DNA of 50,192 bases, taken from positions 122,240 to 172,431 of the forward strand of contig CACBQR010000001.1 of NCBI GenBank assembly GCA_902541435.1. The letters run 5' to 3'. Within the stretch, counting starts at the first letter, position 1. Each line of letters begins with the position of its first letter. Under the pieces are notes generated by a model. That model saw only the letters and a program-made list of their open reading frames with translations, did no database searches and had not been told where the DNA came from. Below are positions 34,149 through 43,533 of this stretch, one piece after another. This DNA comes from an uncultured Alphaproteobacteria bacterium (lineage in GTDB: Bacteria > Pseudomonadota > Alphaproteobacteria > HIMB59 > GCA-002718135). The position numbers and the translations under genes were made by a program.

Positions 34149-35024
34149 ATGAACCTATATCTTTCATATCTATTTATCTTTTTTTGGAGTAGTGCTTTTA
34201 TAAGTGGTCAATTTATTGTGCAATCAGCAAGCCCTTTTGCAGCACTATGTTTTAGGTTTTGTATTGTAAGTGTATTTTTTTTAATTTTTTCTATTATTTT
34301 TAGGGAAAGAATAAGAATAAATCGAAATTTAATCTTTCAAGCTATGATTACTGGAATTCTTTTTCATGGATTTTATTTAGGTGGAGTATTTTTTTCTTAT
34401 TCTATGGGACTTACTGCAACATTATCTGCGTTAATTGTATGCCTTCAACCTATTTTAACAAATATTCTAAGTGGACCTATTTTAAAAGAAAAAGTTACTG
34501 TTAAGCAATGGATAGGAATATTTTTTGGTTTTTTAGGCACTATATTAGTTATAGGTTATGATATTGGAACAGAAATCCCAACAATAGGTGTTATTGCTTC
34601 TATTGCTGCACTTTTAGGAGCAACTTCAGCTACTATTTGGCAAAAAAAATTTACTCATGAAATCAGTCTTTCAGTTAATAATTTTTATCAAGCATTAAGT
34701 GCTGGAATATTTTTATTTATAATTTCACTTTTTTTTGAAATATCATTTATTAATTTTGATAAACGTTTTATTTTATCAATTTCTTGGCAAATTATTATGG
34801 TATCCTTTGGAGCTTACGCAATTCTAATGTTCTTGATAAAAAATGGAACAGCTTCTAAAACATCAAGTCTCTTCTTTCTAGTACCTCCAACTACAGCTGT
34901 GATGGCTTGGTTTGTATTAGGTGAAAAATTATTATTAATAGATATTATAGGGTTGTTAATTTGTACTTTTGGTGTTTATATAGCAACTCGAACCAATGTG
35001 AGTAAAAATGTACATAATTCTTAA
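34149..35024 (+). CDS. EamA/DMT-family transporter
   Basis: A 291-residue protein with ten hydrophobic segments, starting MNLYLSYLFIFFWSSAFISG, the RhtA/YedA-like EamA start. Other family marks are LQPILTNILSGPILKEKVTV in half one and LFFLVPPTTAVMAWFVLGEK in half two. It overlaps the downstream DUF3147 gene by 17 bases, so the two are translated from one message. Confidence 0.9.
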   Translation: MNLYLSYLFIFFWSSAFISGQFIVQSASPFAALCFRFCIVSVFFLIFSIIFRERIRINRNLIFQAMITGILFHGFYLGGVFFSYSMGLTATLSALIVCLQPILTNILSGPILKEKVTVKQWIGIFFGFLGTILVIGYDIGTEIPTIGVIASIAALLGATSATIWQKKFTHEISLSVNNFYQALSAGIFLFIISLFFEISFINFDKRFILSISWQIIMVSFGAYAILMFLIKNGTASKTSSLFFLVPPTTAVMAWFVLGEKLLLIDIIGLLICTFGVYIATRTNVSKNVHNS

Positions 35025-35355
35025 AACACTAATCAGTGCAATTATTATTGTTGCTGTTTCAGAAATAGCTAAAAAATATACTTGGACTGCTGCAATTATT
35101 GTTTCTTTACCATTGACTTCACTATTGGCATTTGTTTGGTTGTATTGGGATACAAAAGACTATCAAAAAGTTATAGATCTCTCTTATAGCACAATTGTTA
35201 TGACTTTACCTTCAATAGTATTTTTTATTGTTTTACCAATACTTTTAAAATTTAAACAAAACTTTGTTTTCTCTCTGATATTTTCAATAATTAGCACTGC
35301 AATAGCTTATGCTATTTTTATGTTTATAATTAAAAAATTGAATTTTAATTTTTAA
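35008..35355 (+). CDS. DUF3147 family membrane protein
   Basis: A 115-residue protein with four hydrophobic segments. The pattern KTLISAIIIVAVSEIAKKYT, SLPLTSLLAFVWLYWDTKD and STIVMTLPSIVFFIVLPILL is that of the small DUF3147 membrane family. Function is unknown. It overlaps the EamA gene upstream by 17 bases, and its last 11 bases overlap a convergent small gene. Confidence 0.8.
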   Translation: MYIILKTLISAIIIVAVSEIAKKYTWTAAIIVSLPLTSLLAFVWLYWDTKDYQKVIDLSYSTIVMTLPSIVFFIVLPILLKFKQNFVFSLIFSIISTAIAYAIFMFIIKKLNFNF

Positions 35356-35530
35356 TTATATTATCTTTATTCATTAAAATTGGCCTTCCATCATGTGCAG
35401 TATTTAATGGATAATAATCACCATTATATTTAACACATAATGTTAAACCATTTCTTTTTTCTTTACCTAAATTTACCTCTAAATCGACTATTACTAATTC
35501 AGTTTTTTCTAAAACTTTAATAATTTTCAT
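35345..35530 (-). CDS. Small hypothetical protein (61 residues)
   Basis: A 61-residue soluble protein with an AAAGGA ribosome binding site about eight bases ahead of its ATG, which supports real expression. It is probably all beta (LVIVDLEVNLG, LTLCVKYNGDYYPLN). No motif or family is recognised. It is convergent with the DUF3147 gene and divergent from the TupA-like gene. Confidence 0.55.
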   Translation of the reverse strand: MKIIKVLEKTELVIVDLEVNLGKEKRNGLTLCVKYNGDYYPLNTAHDGRPILMNKDNIIKN

Positions 35531-35590
35531 AACTATCCTTTCAAAATATATAAATATATTTAGTAAATACTATAAGATGTATCAAGTTTT

Positions 35591-36385
35591 ATGATTAGAG
35601 TTTTACTTATATTTATTTTAATATTCTTGATTAAGAATGCTCTAGCTAATGATAAACATATAACCATAGCAAGCACAACTTCTACACACGATACGGGTTT
35701 ATTAGAATATATTAACAAAGAATTTGAAAAAAAATATAAAATAAAAGTCAGAGCATTATCTCTTGGAACAGGACAAGCAATTAAAGTTGCAATGGATGGA
35801 AATGTAGAAATTTTATTAGTTCATCATAAAAAATCAGAGCTAGAATTTATGAATAAGGGATATGGCACCCTAAGATATGATTTGATGTATAATGATTTTG
35901 TCTTGATAGGACCAAAAAAAGATAACAAAACATGCTCTTCAATTGAAAATAAAATGATTGAAATTAAAAAATCGAAATTATCATTTGTATCAAGAGGTGA
36001 TATGAGTGGAACACACAAAAAGGAAAAAGAGCTTTGGGAACTAGCAAATATAAAAATACCATTTAAAGAAAATTGGTATCTCAGTGTTGGTCAGGGAATG
36101 GGCTCAACATTATTAATAGCTAATCAAAAGAATGCGTACACTCTTAGTGATCGTAGCACTTGGATAGCTTTTAATAAAAAAGAAAATCTACAAATTGTCT
36201 GTGAAAATTTACCACCATTATTTAATCAATATGGGATAATTTTAGTAAGCAATAAGATAAATAATAATTTAAATATTGAAGAAGCTAAAAAATATATTGA
36301 TTGGATTACATCAGAAGAAGCTAAAAAATTGATTAATAATTATCGAGTAAATGGAAAACAATTATTTTACTTTAATCATAATTAG
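35591..36385 (+). CDS. TupA-like tungstate/molybdate ABC transporter substrate-binding protein
   Basis: A 264-residue periplasmic protein. A signal peptide (about 1-19, ending KNALA) is followed by ITIASTTSTHDTGLLEYIN, the anion-binding start typical of TupA; ALSLGTGQAIKVAMDGNVEI, SFVSRGDMSGTHKKE and SVGQGMGSTL complete the pattern. Such proteins deliver tungstate or molybdate to an ABC permease. No permease or ATPase gene lies beside it, so it must work with components elsewhere or have another role. It is convergent with the oxygenase gene, overlapping by 4 bp. Confidence 0.85.
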   Translation: MIRVLLIFILIFLIKNALANDKHITIASTTSTHDTGLLEYINKEFEKKYKIKVRALSLGTGQAIKVAMDGNVEILLVHHKKSELEFMNKGYGTLRYDLMYNDFVLIGPKKDNKTCSSIENKMIEIKKSKLSFVSRGDMSGTHKKEKELWELANIKIPFKENWYLSVGQGMGSTLLIANQKNAYTLSDRSTWIAFNKKENLQIVCENLPPLFNQYGIILVSNKINNNLNIEEAKKYIDWITSEEAKKLINNYRVNGKQLFYFNHN

Positions 36386-37164
36386 TTAATTCTACCAAAA
36401 AATGTTAATCTTGCATTTTCTGAAAGCATTGCGCCCTCTTCTTCATTATAATTAAGTGTTACTAATATTCTTGGTTTTTCAGACTCTACCGGTGTTACAC
36501 GATGCAAATAATTTCTACCATAAAATAATATAAGAGTACCGGCATCAACATCTGCTTTTTGTGGTAAAATTTTTCTATCTAAAATATCTTTAATATATGA
36601 TTTATCGATATAGTTTTCTGAAAAATTTCTACCTTTACTAACATATTCAAATTCACCACCTTTATCTGATGATTGTATCATTAAAGTGATAGCAAATGAT
36701 GCATTATCAAAATGCCATCCTAACTGTTGTGATTTTTGATAATAATTATAATTTATAGAAGATAAGGTATCACTGTATGGATAAATATCTTTTAAATTTA
36801 AGACACCTTTTAAAAAATTTTTAAAAATATTTGATTGATATAAAATATTTAATTTTGATTGCTGATTTAACAGATCATGAGGTACACAACCTTTATCACT
36901 AACGATCTCTCTATTTAAAGGATCATTTAAGTCACTTAATTTATTTTGTTTATTAAGTAAGATAGTATGATTTTGAGAACAATAGAAAGCTTGATCTCGT
37001 AATCCATGTGCTTCAGTAATTAATTTACTTAAGCAGTCTTTTGTTAAAAAATCATTTAATATTAGTATAGATTTTTTTTTAATTTCATCTTTGCAATATT
37101 GTATATATTCATCGCTATCTATTGGATGTTTTGACTGATTAACTATATCAATTATGGTATTCAT
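36382..37164 (-). CDS. BesD/HalD-family (ArpA-like) Fe(II)/2-oxoglutarate oxygenase, hydroxylase-type
   Basis: A 260-residue cytoplasmic enzyme. The pattern GWHFDNASFAITLMIQ, GGEFEYVSKGRNF, GTLILFYGRNYLHRVTPV and a terminal FFGRIN follows the BesD/HalD/ArpA family. The metal site is His-x-Asp (WHFD) with the distal His in LHRVTP and an Arg beyond it. True amino-acid halogenases of this family replace the Asp with Gly to make room for chloride; the Asp is present here, so hydroxylation of a free amino acid or a related compound is more likely. It is divergent from selO. Confidence 0.75.
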   Translation of the reverse strand: MNTIIDIVNQSKHPIDSDEYIQYCKDEIKKKSILILNDFLTKDCLSKLITEAHGLRDQAFYCSQNHTILLNKQNKLSDLNDPLNREIVSDKGCVPHDLLNQQSKLNILYQSNIFKNFLKGVLNLKDIYPYSDTLSSINYNYYQKSQQLGWHFDNASFAITLMIQSSDKGGEFEYVSKGRNFSENYIDKSYIKDILDRKILPQKADVDAGTLILFYGRNYLHRVTPVESEKPRILVTLNYNEEEGAMLSENARLTFFGRIN

Positions 37165-37234
37165 TACTGACTTAATACTTATATACTAAAGTTGTAGATG
37201 TTAAATTTAAAAAATTTATATATATTTATTCAAT

Positions 37235-38623
37235 ATGGTTTGGAATTTTCAAGATAGTTATACGAAACTACCTAGTATTTTTTATAGTAAAGTTAATCCT
37301 GAAAACTTTAGTAATAAAAAATTAGTTTTGTTTAATAGTGATCTTGCAAGGGACTTAAATTTAGATTTTAGTAAATATGATGATGATGAAAAGTGTAATA
37401 TTCTTTTGGGAAAAAATAAATTAAATAAAAATTACTTTTCTCAAGCTTATGCCGGTCATCAATTTGGAAATTTTACAATTTTAGGCGATGGTAGAGCTGT
37501 AATTATTGGTGAACATATTACTAATAATAAACAAAGGGTAGACATACAGTTAAAAGGATCAGGACAGACACCCTACTCTAGAAATGGAGACGGAAAGGCT
37601 GCATTAGGTCCAATGATAAGGGAATACATATTGAGTGAAGCTATGCATAATCTTGGCATATCATCAACCAGAGCACTGGCTGTTATTACTACAGGTGAAA
37701 ATGTATTGCGTGATAGATTAGAGCCTGGTGCAATTTTAATTAGAGTTGCGAATTCGCATATTAGAGTGGGAACTTTTCAATTTGGAAGCCTTTTAAAAAA
37801 TAGAGAGGAATTTCAAAACTTTATATCTTATACAATTTCAAGGCTTTATCCTGATATAGATAATAATAATGATAAATATTTAAAATTTTATGAGACAATC
37901 TGTGATTTACAAATTAAGTTAGTCGTAGATTGGATGAGAGTTGGTTTTATTCATGGTGTTATGAATACCGATAATATGTCTTTATCTGGTGAAACTATAG
38001 ATTATGGTCCAGCAGCATATTTGGATGAATATAATCCAAAAAAAGTTTTTAGCTCAATTGATAAAATGGGAAGATATTCTTTTGAAAATCAATCAAAAAT
38101 AACGTTGTGGAATTTAGCAAGATTTGCTGAAACTTTTCTTCATTTAATTGATTCAAATGAAAAAAAAGCAATTAAAAAAATCGAAGATATATTAAATAAA
38201 TATAAAACATTGTTTGATCAATCTTGGTTAATAATGATGTCTATGAAATTAAATTTAGATACTAATAATAATAATGAAGAAATTGTTAAAGAATTTTTAG
38301 ATTTGATGCATATTTATAAACTTGATTATACAAATACATTTTTAGATTTAGAAAATAATACTCTTGATAAAAATATTTTTAAAAATTGGGAAGAAAAATA
38401 TAAAAATAATAAAATAAGAAAATTTAAAAATGTTAATCCTCAAATTATACCTAGGAATCATATTATTGAAGAAATAATTAATGAAGTGTACAACAATAAT
38501 TACAGTCAATTATATGAATTTGAAAAATTACTAAAAAATCCTTATGAGAAAATAGGAAATAAAAAATATATTACCCCACCTCTTGAAAGTGAAAAAGTAT
38601 TTGAAACTTTCTGTGGTACTTAA
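37235..38623 (+). CDS. selO: Protein adenylyltransferase SelO
   Basis: A 462-residue pseudokinase-fold enzyme (UPF0061/YdiU) that transfers AMP to Ser, Thr or Tyr of target proteins in redox stress. Diagnostic segments are SQAYAGHQFGNFTILGDGRA, IQLKGSGQTPYSRNGDGKAA and HGVMNTDNMSLSGETIDYG, with the catalytic and metal-binding Asn and Asp in the last two. The C-terminus ends ETFCGT, with the conserved penultimate-region cysteine. The length is slightly short for the family. It is divergent from the oxygenase gene, with about 70 bp between them. Confidence 0.95.
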   Translation: MVWNFQDSYTKLPSIFYSKVNPENFSNKKLVLFNSDLARDLNLDFSKYDDDEKCNILLGKNKLNKNYFSQAYAGHQFGNFTILGDGRAVIIGEHITNNKQRVDIQLKGSGQTPYSRNGDGKAALGPMIREYILSEAMHNLGISSTRALAVITTGENVLRDRLEPGAILIRVANSHIRVGTFQFGSLLKNREEFQNFISYTISRLYPDIDNNNDKYLKFYETICDLQIKLVVDWMRVGFIHGVMNTDNMSLSGETIDYGPAAYLDEYNPKKVFSSIDKMGRYSFENQSKITLWNLARFAETFLHLIDSNEKKAIKKIEDILNKYKTLFDQSWLIMMSMKLNLDTNNNNEEIVKEFLDLMHIYKLDYTNTFLDLENNTLDKNIFKNWEEKYKNNKIRKFKNVNPQIIPRNHIIEEIINEVYNNNYSQLYEFEKLLKNPYEKIGNKKYITPPLESEKVFETFCGT

Positions 38624-40003
38624 TTAAATAGATATTTTGTATCTAAAATTTTTTTGAAAAGGATAAATTGGTTTTTCCCTAAATAAATTTTTAATTCTTT
38701 TAAAATCTTGTGTAACAAATCCATCTGTTAAAATCATAAAATTATCAGCTTTAAGTTTTTTAAGTTCTGGTGAAAGATATCCTGATTTTACAATCAATAT
38801 TTTATATTTTTTTAAATTTATATTTAATTCCCTTAAATCACTCAGATAATGAAAAGGTTTTCTGTATTTAGTAAAAATTACTGTATTATTATTTGAGATT
38901 ACAATCGCATTATCATTTTTTAGATAAAATTTATCAATCGAAATAGAAATTTCCTTTTTTGAGATACTATCTTTTATGACAATTTTATTTTTTTTATTTT
39001 TTAGTTGTCTAAAAATTTCTTCATTATAAATTCCTGCAAATAGTGTGTTCTCTATCTTGTTTTTAAATACGTGCTCTAATACATCAATTCTACTACCTAC
39101 TCCTCCAGCTGTTGGATTGTCTCCGCTATCGGCTAAAATTGTAAATCTTTTTTTATTAACTACATTAAAAATCTTATTTAAATTATAAGATTTCATATCA
39201 TAAACTAAATTAAACCTATTATTCCAATAACTAAGTGCTATTTTCTTACAAACATTTTTACCGATATTAACATCTGTACAATTTACAATTGCAGAAGCTG
39301 TTGCCCTCTTAGTATCAGCCCAAACATATCCTATAAGTAAATTACAATCATTAATCCCATTCAATTTATTAAAAATATTTAGATTTTTATAAATTTTTTT
39401 ACATGGTTCAACTATTGTAGATGACATTTCACCTGAAACTAAAACTGGTATTTTTTCCCAAATAATATGATTTTTTTTATTTTTTAATATTCCATCTATT
39501 AACATTTTCAATGACCTTGAATAAGTTTGCTTAACATCAACGTGTGGGGCTGTTTTATAAGCTGCAAAATAATCAATATTTTTTATAATTGCATCAGTCA
39601 TCTGTCCGTGAAGATCATAAGATAAAGATATTTTACAGTCTTTAGATACTTTAGAGCGAATTTTTTTAATAAAAAAACCTTCAGGATCATTTATACCCTT
39701 AACATACATTGCGCCATGCATTAAAAATAAAATACCGTCTATTGATTTAATTTTTTTTAAATCATTTAAAATATTTTGAATTGTTTTTAAAAAAAATTTT
39801 TTATCTACTGGCCCCCCGGGTAAACTACGATAAAATTTACTAGATATAAAAGTAACATTCTTATATTTAGAATAATTAAAATCTATATATTTTAAAAGTT
39901 TTTTACCACTTATAATTTCAAAATCATTTTCGTCTTGTATTAATGTTGAATATGAACAACATTCAGTGCTTATACCACAAATGAAAATTTTTTTTTTATA
40001 CAC
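38624..40003 (-). CDS. M81 family metallopeptidase (MlrC-like)
   Basis: A 459-residue protein with a family start IFICGISTECCSYSTL, the substrate-channel segment LMHGAMYVKGINDPEG, the zinc-region YDLHGQMTD and ADSGDNPTAGGVGSRID near residue 300, all typical of MlrC (DUF1485 plus M81 C-terminal domain). MlrC finishes microcystin breakdown, but most homologues act on other peptides or amides. It is the last of thirteen consecutive minus-strand genes, nine bp after the SIS gene. Confidence 0.88.
   Translation of the reverse strand: MYKKKIFICGISTECCSYSTLIQDENDFEIISGKKLLKYIDFNYSKYKNVTFISSKFYRSLPGGPVDKKFFLKTIQNILNDLKKIKSIDGILFLMHGAMYVKGINDPEGFFIKKIRSKVSKDCKISLSYDLHGQMTDAIIKNIDYFAAYKTAPHVDVKQTYSRSLKMLIDGILKNKKNHIIWEKIPVLVSGEMSSTIVEPCKKIYKNLNIFNKLNGINDCNLLIGYVWADTKRATASAIVNCTDVNIGKNVCKKIALSYWNNRFNLVYDMKSYNLNKIFNVVNKKRFTILADSGDNPTAGGVGSRIDVLEHVFKNKIENTLFAGIYNEEIFRQLKNKKNKIVIKDSISKKEISISIDKFYLKNDNAIVISNNNTVIFTKYRKPFHYLSDLRELNINLKKYKILIVKSGYLSPELKKLKADNFMILTDGFVTQDFKRIKNLFREKPIYPFQKNFRYKISI
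38629..38655 (+). terminator. Weak intrinsic terminator after selO
   Basis: TAGATA pairs with TATCTA around TTTTG, followed after three A residues by a seven-T run. It begins five bases past the selO stop and lies within the end of the convergent M81 gene. The stem is only 6 bp with two GC pairs at most, so activity is uncertain. Confidence 0.4.
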
Positions 40004-40012
40004 TAATTAAAA

Positions 40013-40567
40013 TTAAGAAATAATTTTATTTTTAGCAAATATATCAACAAGATAAACTAAAATAATATGATGAGACATTTCAATAAAATTATATTGATCA
40101 GAATTTATATGAAAATTAACATTTCCATATTTTGATAGTGGGTTATTTTTTTTGAAACCACTCAAGGTAATCAATTGAATTGAATTTTTTTTACAATATT
40201 TTGCTGCATTAACAATGTTTTTTGAAGTTCCACTACTACTAATTAAGATCATCATATCATTTTTATTTAGGTAAGCTTTTATTGCTTCTACTACCCAATT
40301 TTCATAACCATAATCATTTGCAAAACATGTTATTAAATTTGCATTATTAAAAGTAGATGAATTAACTCTAGCTACTTTTGCAAAGTCTACACTAACGTGA
40401 CTAGCTATTGAAGAGCTACCGCCATTACCAACTATATAAACTTTTCCTTTTTGTTTTTGTGTTTTTTTTATCAAATTAATTGATTTTTTAAATAATTTGT
40501 CATCAGTATTTAATAGCAAATTAAAAATGGACTTACTGTAATTATTAAATTGCTCTCTATGTTTCAT
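40013..40567 (-). CDS. SIS domain protein (GmhA-like sugar-phosphate isomerase)
   Basis: A 184-residue cytoplasmic protein. The SIS core is VYIVGNGGSSSIASHVSVDF and ILISSSGTSKNIVNAAKYC, with a C-terminal helical EMSHHIILVYLVD segment that resembles sedoheptulose-7-phosphate isomerases (GmhA). It could instead be a general phosphosugar isomerase in the neighbouring catabolic genes. It overlaps the pterin dehydratase gene by 11 bases. Confidence 0.85.
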   Translation of the reverse strand: MKHREQFNNYSKSIFNLLLNTDDKLFKKSINLIKKTQKQKGKVYIVGNGGSSSIASHVSVDFAKVARVNSSTFNNANLITCFANDYGYENWVVEAIKAYLNKNDMMILISSSGTSKNIVNAAKYCKKNSIQLITLSGFKKNNPLSKYGNVNFHINSDQYNFIEMSHHIILVYLVDIFAKNKIIS

Positions 40568-40901
40568 TATTTTTAATATTATCTATTTTTGCTGCTAAAA
40601 TAAAATCATTTATTGATAATCCATTTATAGCATGTGTATGGACCATTACTAAGCAATATCCCCAACCAATAGATATATCAGGATGGTGGCCTTCTTTTTC
40701 GGCAATTTCTCCAACTTTATTTGCAAATGATATAGCTTTATTAAAATTGCTAAATTTATATTTTTTGAAAATCATTTCTTGATTATCATTAACTGACCAT
40801 TCATTAAGTTCAGATAAAAATTTACTAATTTCTTGAAAATCTAATTTAGGAGTATTACCATTACATGGCTCACACTTTCCTGAATATAGAGGTTTATTCA
40901 T
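40557..40901 (-). CDS. 4a-hydroxytetrahydrobiopterin dehydratase (pterin-4a-carbinolamine dehydratase)
   Basis: A 114-residue protein starting at the ATG at 40901, which has AAGG 11 bases upstream; an upstream GTG would add four residues. The active-site block EKEGHHPDISIGWGYC and the later HTHAINGLSINDF match the family exactly. It recycles the carbinolamine formed by aromatic-amino-acid hydroxylases. No such hydroxylase is in the window, so it may serve one elsewhere or act on other pterins. It overlaps both neighbours in the minus-strand run. Confidence 0.93.
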   Translation of the reverse strand: MNKPLYSGKCEPCNGNTPKLDFQEISKFLSELNEWSVNDNQEMIFKKYKFSNFNKAISFANKVGEIAEKEGHHPDISIGWGYCLVMVHTHAINGLSINDFILAAKIDNIKNNET

Positions 40902-41847
40902 AAAATCTTGCACCTTGTTGATTTAATTCAATAGAATATAAACTAGTTGTGGCTGTTATGTACAAAATATTTCCTTCCACTCCTCCAAATTCTAAATTTG
41001 ATACTAGTTCTGGAACTATAAGTTGTCCAATTAATTCATTTTGAGTATTAAAACATTTAACTGCTTTTCCAGCACTAGTCCAAACATTTCCATCTTTATC
41101 ACACCTAAAACCATCGGAAAAAAAAGGTTTAAAATCATAAACTAATTTTCTATTCATAGGTAATCCATCAATCATATCATAAACATACAAATGTTTGATA
41201 TTTTCTCCTGTATCAGCAACATATAATTTTTTTTCGTTAGGAGATATGGCAATACCATTAGGTCTATCAAGATCGTCTATCATAACTTTTAAAGTTTTTG
41301 ATTTAGGTTCAAAAGAAAACACATTACAGCCACCATATTCTTGTTCGCCAGGATATCCCTCGTAATCCGATAAAATACCATAAGGTGGATCTGTAAACCA
41401 AATTGTATTATCCGATTTCACAAATAGATCGTTTGGAGAGTTAAGTTTCTTACCATTATAACTATCAACTAAAATTTCCACTTCTAAATTATCGTTAGTT
41501 TTATAAATGCATCTACCTCCATGCGAACAAGAAATTACATTCTCTTCTTTATCAATAGTATTTCCATTACAATAATTTGAGGGATTTTTATATTCAGTAA
41601 TTGAACTATTTGATAACTTTAACATCCTATTATTTGGTATATCGCTCCAGACTAATGTATCTAAATGAGGAATATAAGCCGGTCCTTCTCCCCATAACAT
41701 TCCAGAAAAAACTTTTTTAACTTCAGTAGACTTTACATAGTTATTGAATTGGTCAGTATTTTCTACATGTTCATTAAATTTATTTTTGTAAGCATAACTT
41801 GGATTTCTTGGATCTAAATCAGCAGGTAATAATTTTTTATCTGACAT
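40894..41847 (-). CDS. SMP-30/gluconolactonase/LRE-family protein
   Basis: A 317-residue six-bladed propeller without a signal peptide. The family marks are GMLWGEGPAYIP with the metal-binding Glu, SCSHGGRCIYKT, LNSPNDLFVKSDNTIWFTDP with the key Asn and Asp, and RPNGIAISPNEKKLYVADT. These proteins hydrolyse sugar lactones with a single divalent metal. One base separates it from the dehydrogenase gene upstream, and it overlaps the pterin dehydratase gene, suggesting a joint sugar-acid catabolic role. Confidence 0.88.
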   Translation of the reverse strand: MSDKKLLPADLDPRNPSYAYKNKFNEHVENTDQFNNYVKSTEVKKVFSGMLWGEGPAYIPHLDTLVWSDIPNNRMLKLSNSSITEYKNPSNYCNGNTIDKEENVISCSHGGRCIYKTNDNLEVEILVDSYNGKKLNSPNDLFVKSDNTIWFTDPPYGILSDYEGYPGEQEYGGCNVFSFEPKSKTLKVMIDDLDRPNGIAISPNEKKLYVADTGENIKHLYVYDMIDGLPMNRKLVYDFKPFFSDGFRCDKDGNVWTSAGKAVKCFNTQNELIGQLIVPELVSNLEFGGVEGNILYITATTSLYSIELNQQGARFYE

Positions 41848-41848
41848 A

Positions 41849-42784
41849 TTATACTTCTACACCTTTTTGTTTTTTTTGTTTATCAATTAATTGTTTTGGG
41901 AAATTTTTTGCTCTTAATTTAATTTTTGCATCTTTTTCAATTAATTTAATAATACTAGTACTAAATGATCTTTCACCTAAATTTTTCATTCCAAGTTTAA
42001 ATTTTTTACTTAGATAATTCCCCAGTTCTAATTTTATATTTTTTCCAAGTTTATTAAAAAGATTTATATCTTTATTGACTAGATCCATTGTAAATCCAAC
42101 ATCATAACTGCCTCCAAGTATAACCTTAGTTTCAGTTTCATTAACAAAACTATTTCCAGAGCTTATTTTTATAGCTTTATACGTTAAACCTAAATCAATT
42201 TTATTTTTTTTTGCAACACTTAAAGCCTCACCTATACCTACTAAATGTAATGATGCTAAATAATTTGTAATTACTTTTAATATTGAGGCATTTCCAATTT
42301 TGCCACAGTATAAAATTTCATGACCAAGCAATGATAAAATTGGGAAACATTTTTTGAAAGTTGATTTTTTGCCAGCAGCTAAAATAGATATATTTCCTGA
42401 TTTAGCTCTATGCTCTCCTCCAGTAATTGGACATTCTAATACTCTTCCACCTTTAGAAATTACTTTTTTGGATAAGCTAATCATGTCATTTTTATCTGTA
42501 GTGCTCATCTCAATCCAGATATGTTTTTTAGTTAAATATTTTAATATGGTTTTTAAAACTTTGCTAACCGATTTTGGCGAAGGTAAACAAGTTATTATAA
42601 TATCACTCTTTTCGGTTAATTCTTTTAAAGTTTGACAAGGCTCGTTTTTTAATTTTTTTAATCTTGAATATGATTTGTCATTTTTGTCATAAACAAATAC
42701 ATTATTATTTGATTTTAATAAATTATTTGCAAGGTTTGAACCAACATTTCCAATCCCTATGAAACCAATAGTGTCCAATCTCAT
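41849..42784 (-). CDS. HIBADH-family NAD(P)-binding beta-hydroxyacid dehydrogenase
   Basis: A 311-residue protein with an N-terminal nucleotide-binding motif (IGFIGIGNVGSNLANNLL), the substrate motif GRVLECPITGGEHRAKSGNI and a catalytic-lysine helix (ILKVITNYLASLHLVGIGEA), typical of 3-hydroxyisobutyrate, tartronate-semialdehyde and related dehydrogenases. The substrate is unknown. It overlaps the upstream hydrolase by four bases (ATGA) and leads into the SMP-30 gene, so a short catabolic route for hydroxy acids or lactones is plausible. Confidence 0.87.
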   Translation of the reverse strand: MRLDTIGFIGIGNVGSNLANNLLKSNNNVFVYDKNDKSYSRLKKLKNEPCQTLKELTEKSDIIITCLPSPKSVSKVLKTILKYLTKKHIWIEMSTTDKNDMISLSKKVISKGGRVLECPITGGEHRAKSGNISILAAGKKSTFKKCFPILSLLGHEILYCGKIGNASILKVITNYLASLHLVGIGEALSVAKKNKIDLGLTYKAIKISSGNSFVNETETKVILGGSYDVGFTMDLVNKDINLFNKLGKNIKLELGNYLSKKFKLGMKNLGERSFSTSIIKLIEKDAKIKLRAKNFPKQLIDKQKKQKGVEV

Positions 42785-43533
42785 ATATTAATAGTCATAC
42801 CATCATATCCAGGCACAACGTTTGGTGGACATTTATCTTTGAGCTGTTTTTCATCAAGAAGTGCTGTCATATGAGTAAACACTGTTTTTTTTGGTTTAAT
42901 ATAATTTATAAATTCCATAACTTGTTCAAATCCTGCATGTGCTGGATGAGGATCTTCTCTTAATAAACCCACAATCCATAAGTCTAAATTTTTTAATTTA
43001 TCAATATCTTCATTATAAAATTTTTTTAAATCAGTAGAATAAGCAAATTTTCCAAATTTGTAAGTTTGAACATCTATAGATCCATGATTGTGTTTAAATG
43101 TTTCAATGTTAGTTCCATTAATGGAAAAATTGTTTTCTAAGTTTTCAATTTTCATAAATGGTAAGTAATCTTTTTCACCTTTAAATATATATTTATAAAA
43201 AATTTCCATTTTAGATTTCATTTCTTTTGGCATGAAAGCAGGTATAATTTTTTGATTTATTAGAGACATTGCACGCATATCAGGTAAACCTGATGTATGA
43301 TCTGAGTGTTCGTGTGTGTATAAAACTGCATCTATATTTGTGCATTGAATATTATAGAGTTGCTGTCGTAAATCTGGACTTGTATCAATTAATATATTGT
43401 TATTATTATCTTCTATTAGGACTGATGATCTAGTCCTAAAATTTCTTTTATTATTTAGATCAATGTTACCATGTCTATTCCATGCTAAAGGTGAACCAAA
43501 AGATCCTCCACAGCCTAAAATTGTTATTTTCAT
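42781..43533 (-). CDS. Metallo-beta-lactamase-fold hydrolase (PhnP-like)
   Basis: A 250-residue protein. It starts MKITILGCGGSFGSPLAWNR and has the zinc motif YTHEHSDHTSGLPDMR (HxHxDH), with later ligands around KHNHGSID, STDLK and THMT. It resembles PhnP-type cyclic phosphodiesterases and tRNase-Z-like enzymes. In many alphaproteobacteria this gene sits right after tatD and metG, as here, which points to a conserved though unproven role in nucleic acid or phosphodiester metabolism. The stop overlaps the HIBADH gene by 4 bp, and the start overlaps the tatD stop by one base. Confidence 0.88.
   Translation of the reverse strand: MKITILGCGGSFGSPLAWNRHGNIDLNNKRNFRTRSSVLIEDNNNNILIDTSPDLRQQLYNIQCTNIDAVLYTHEHSDHTSGLPDMRAMSLINQKIIPAFMPKEMKSKMEIFYKYIFKGEKDYLPFMKIENLENNFSINGTNIETFKHNHGSIDVQTYKFGKFAYSTDLKKFYNEDIDKLKNLDLWIVGLLREDPHPAHAGFEQVMEFINYIKPKKTVFTHMTALLDEKQLKDKCPPNVVPGYDGMTINI

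Noticed and set aside
36382..37164. Call as a halogenase by family name alone
   Set aside because: The Asp ligand of the metal site is present, whereas halogenases have Gly there.
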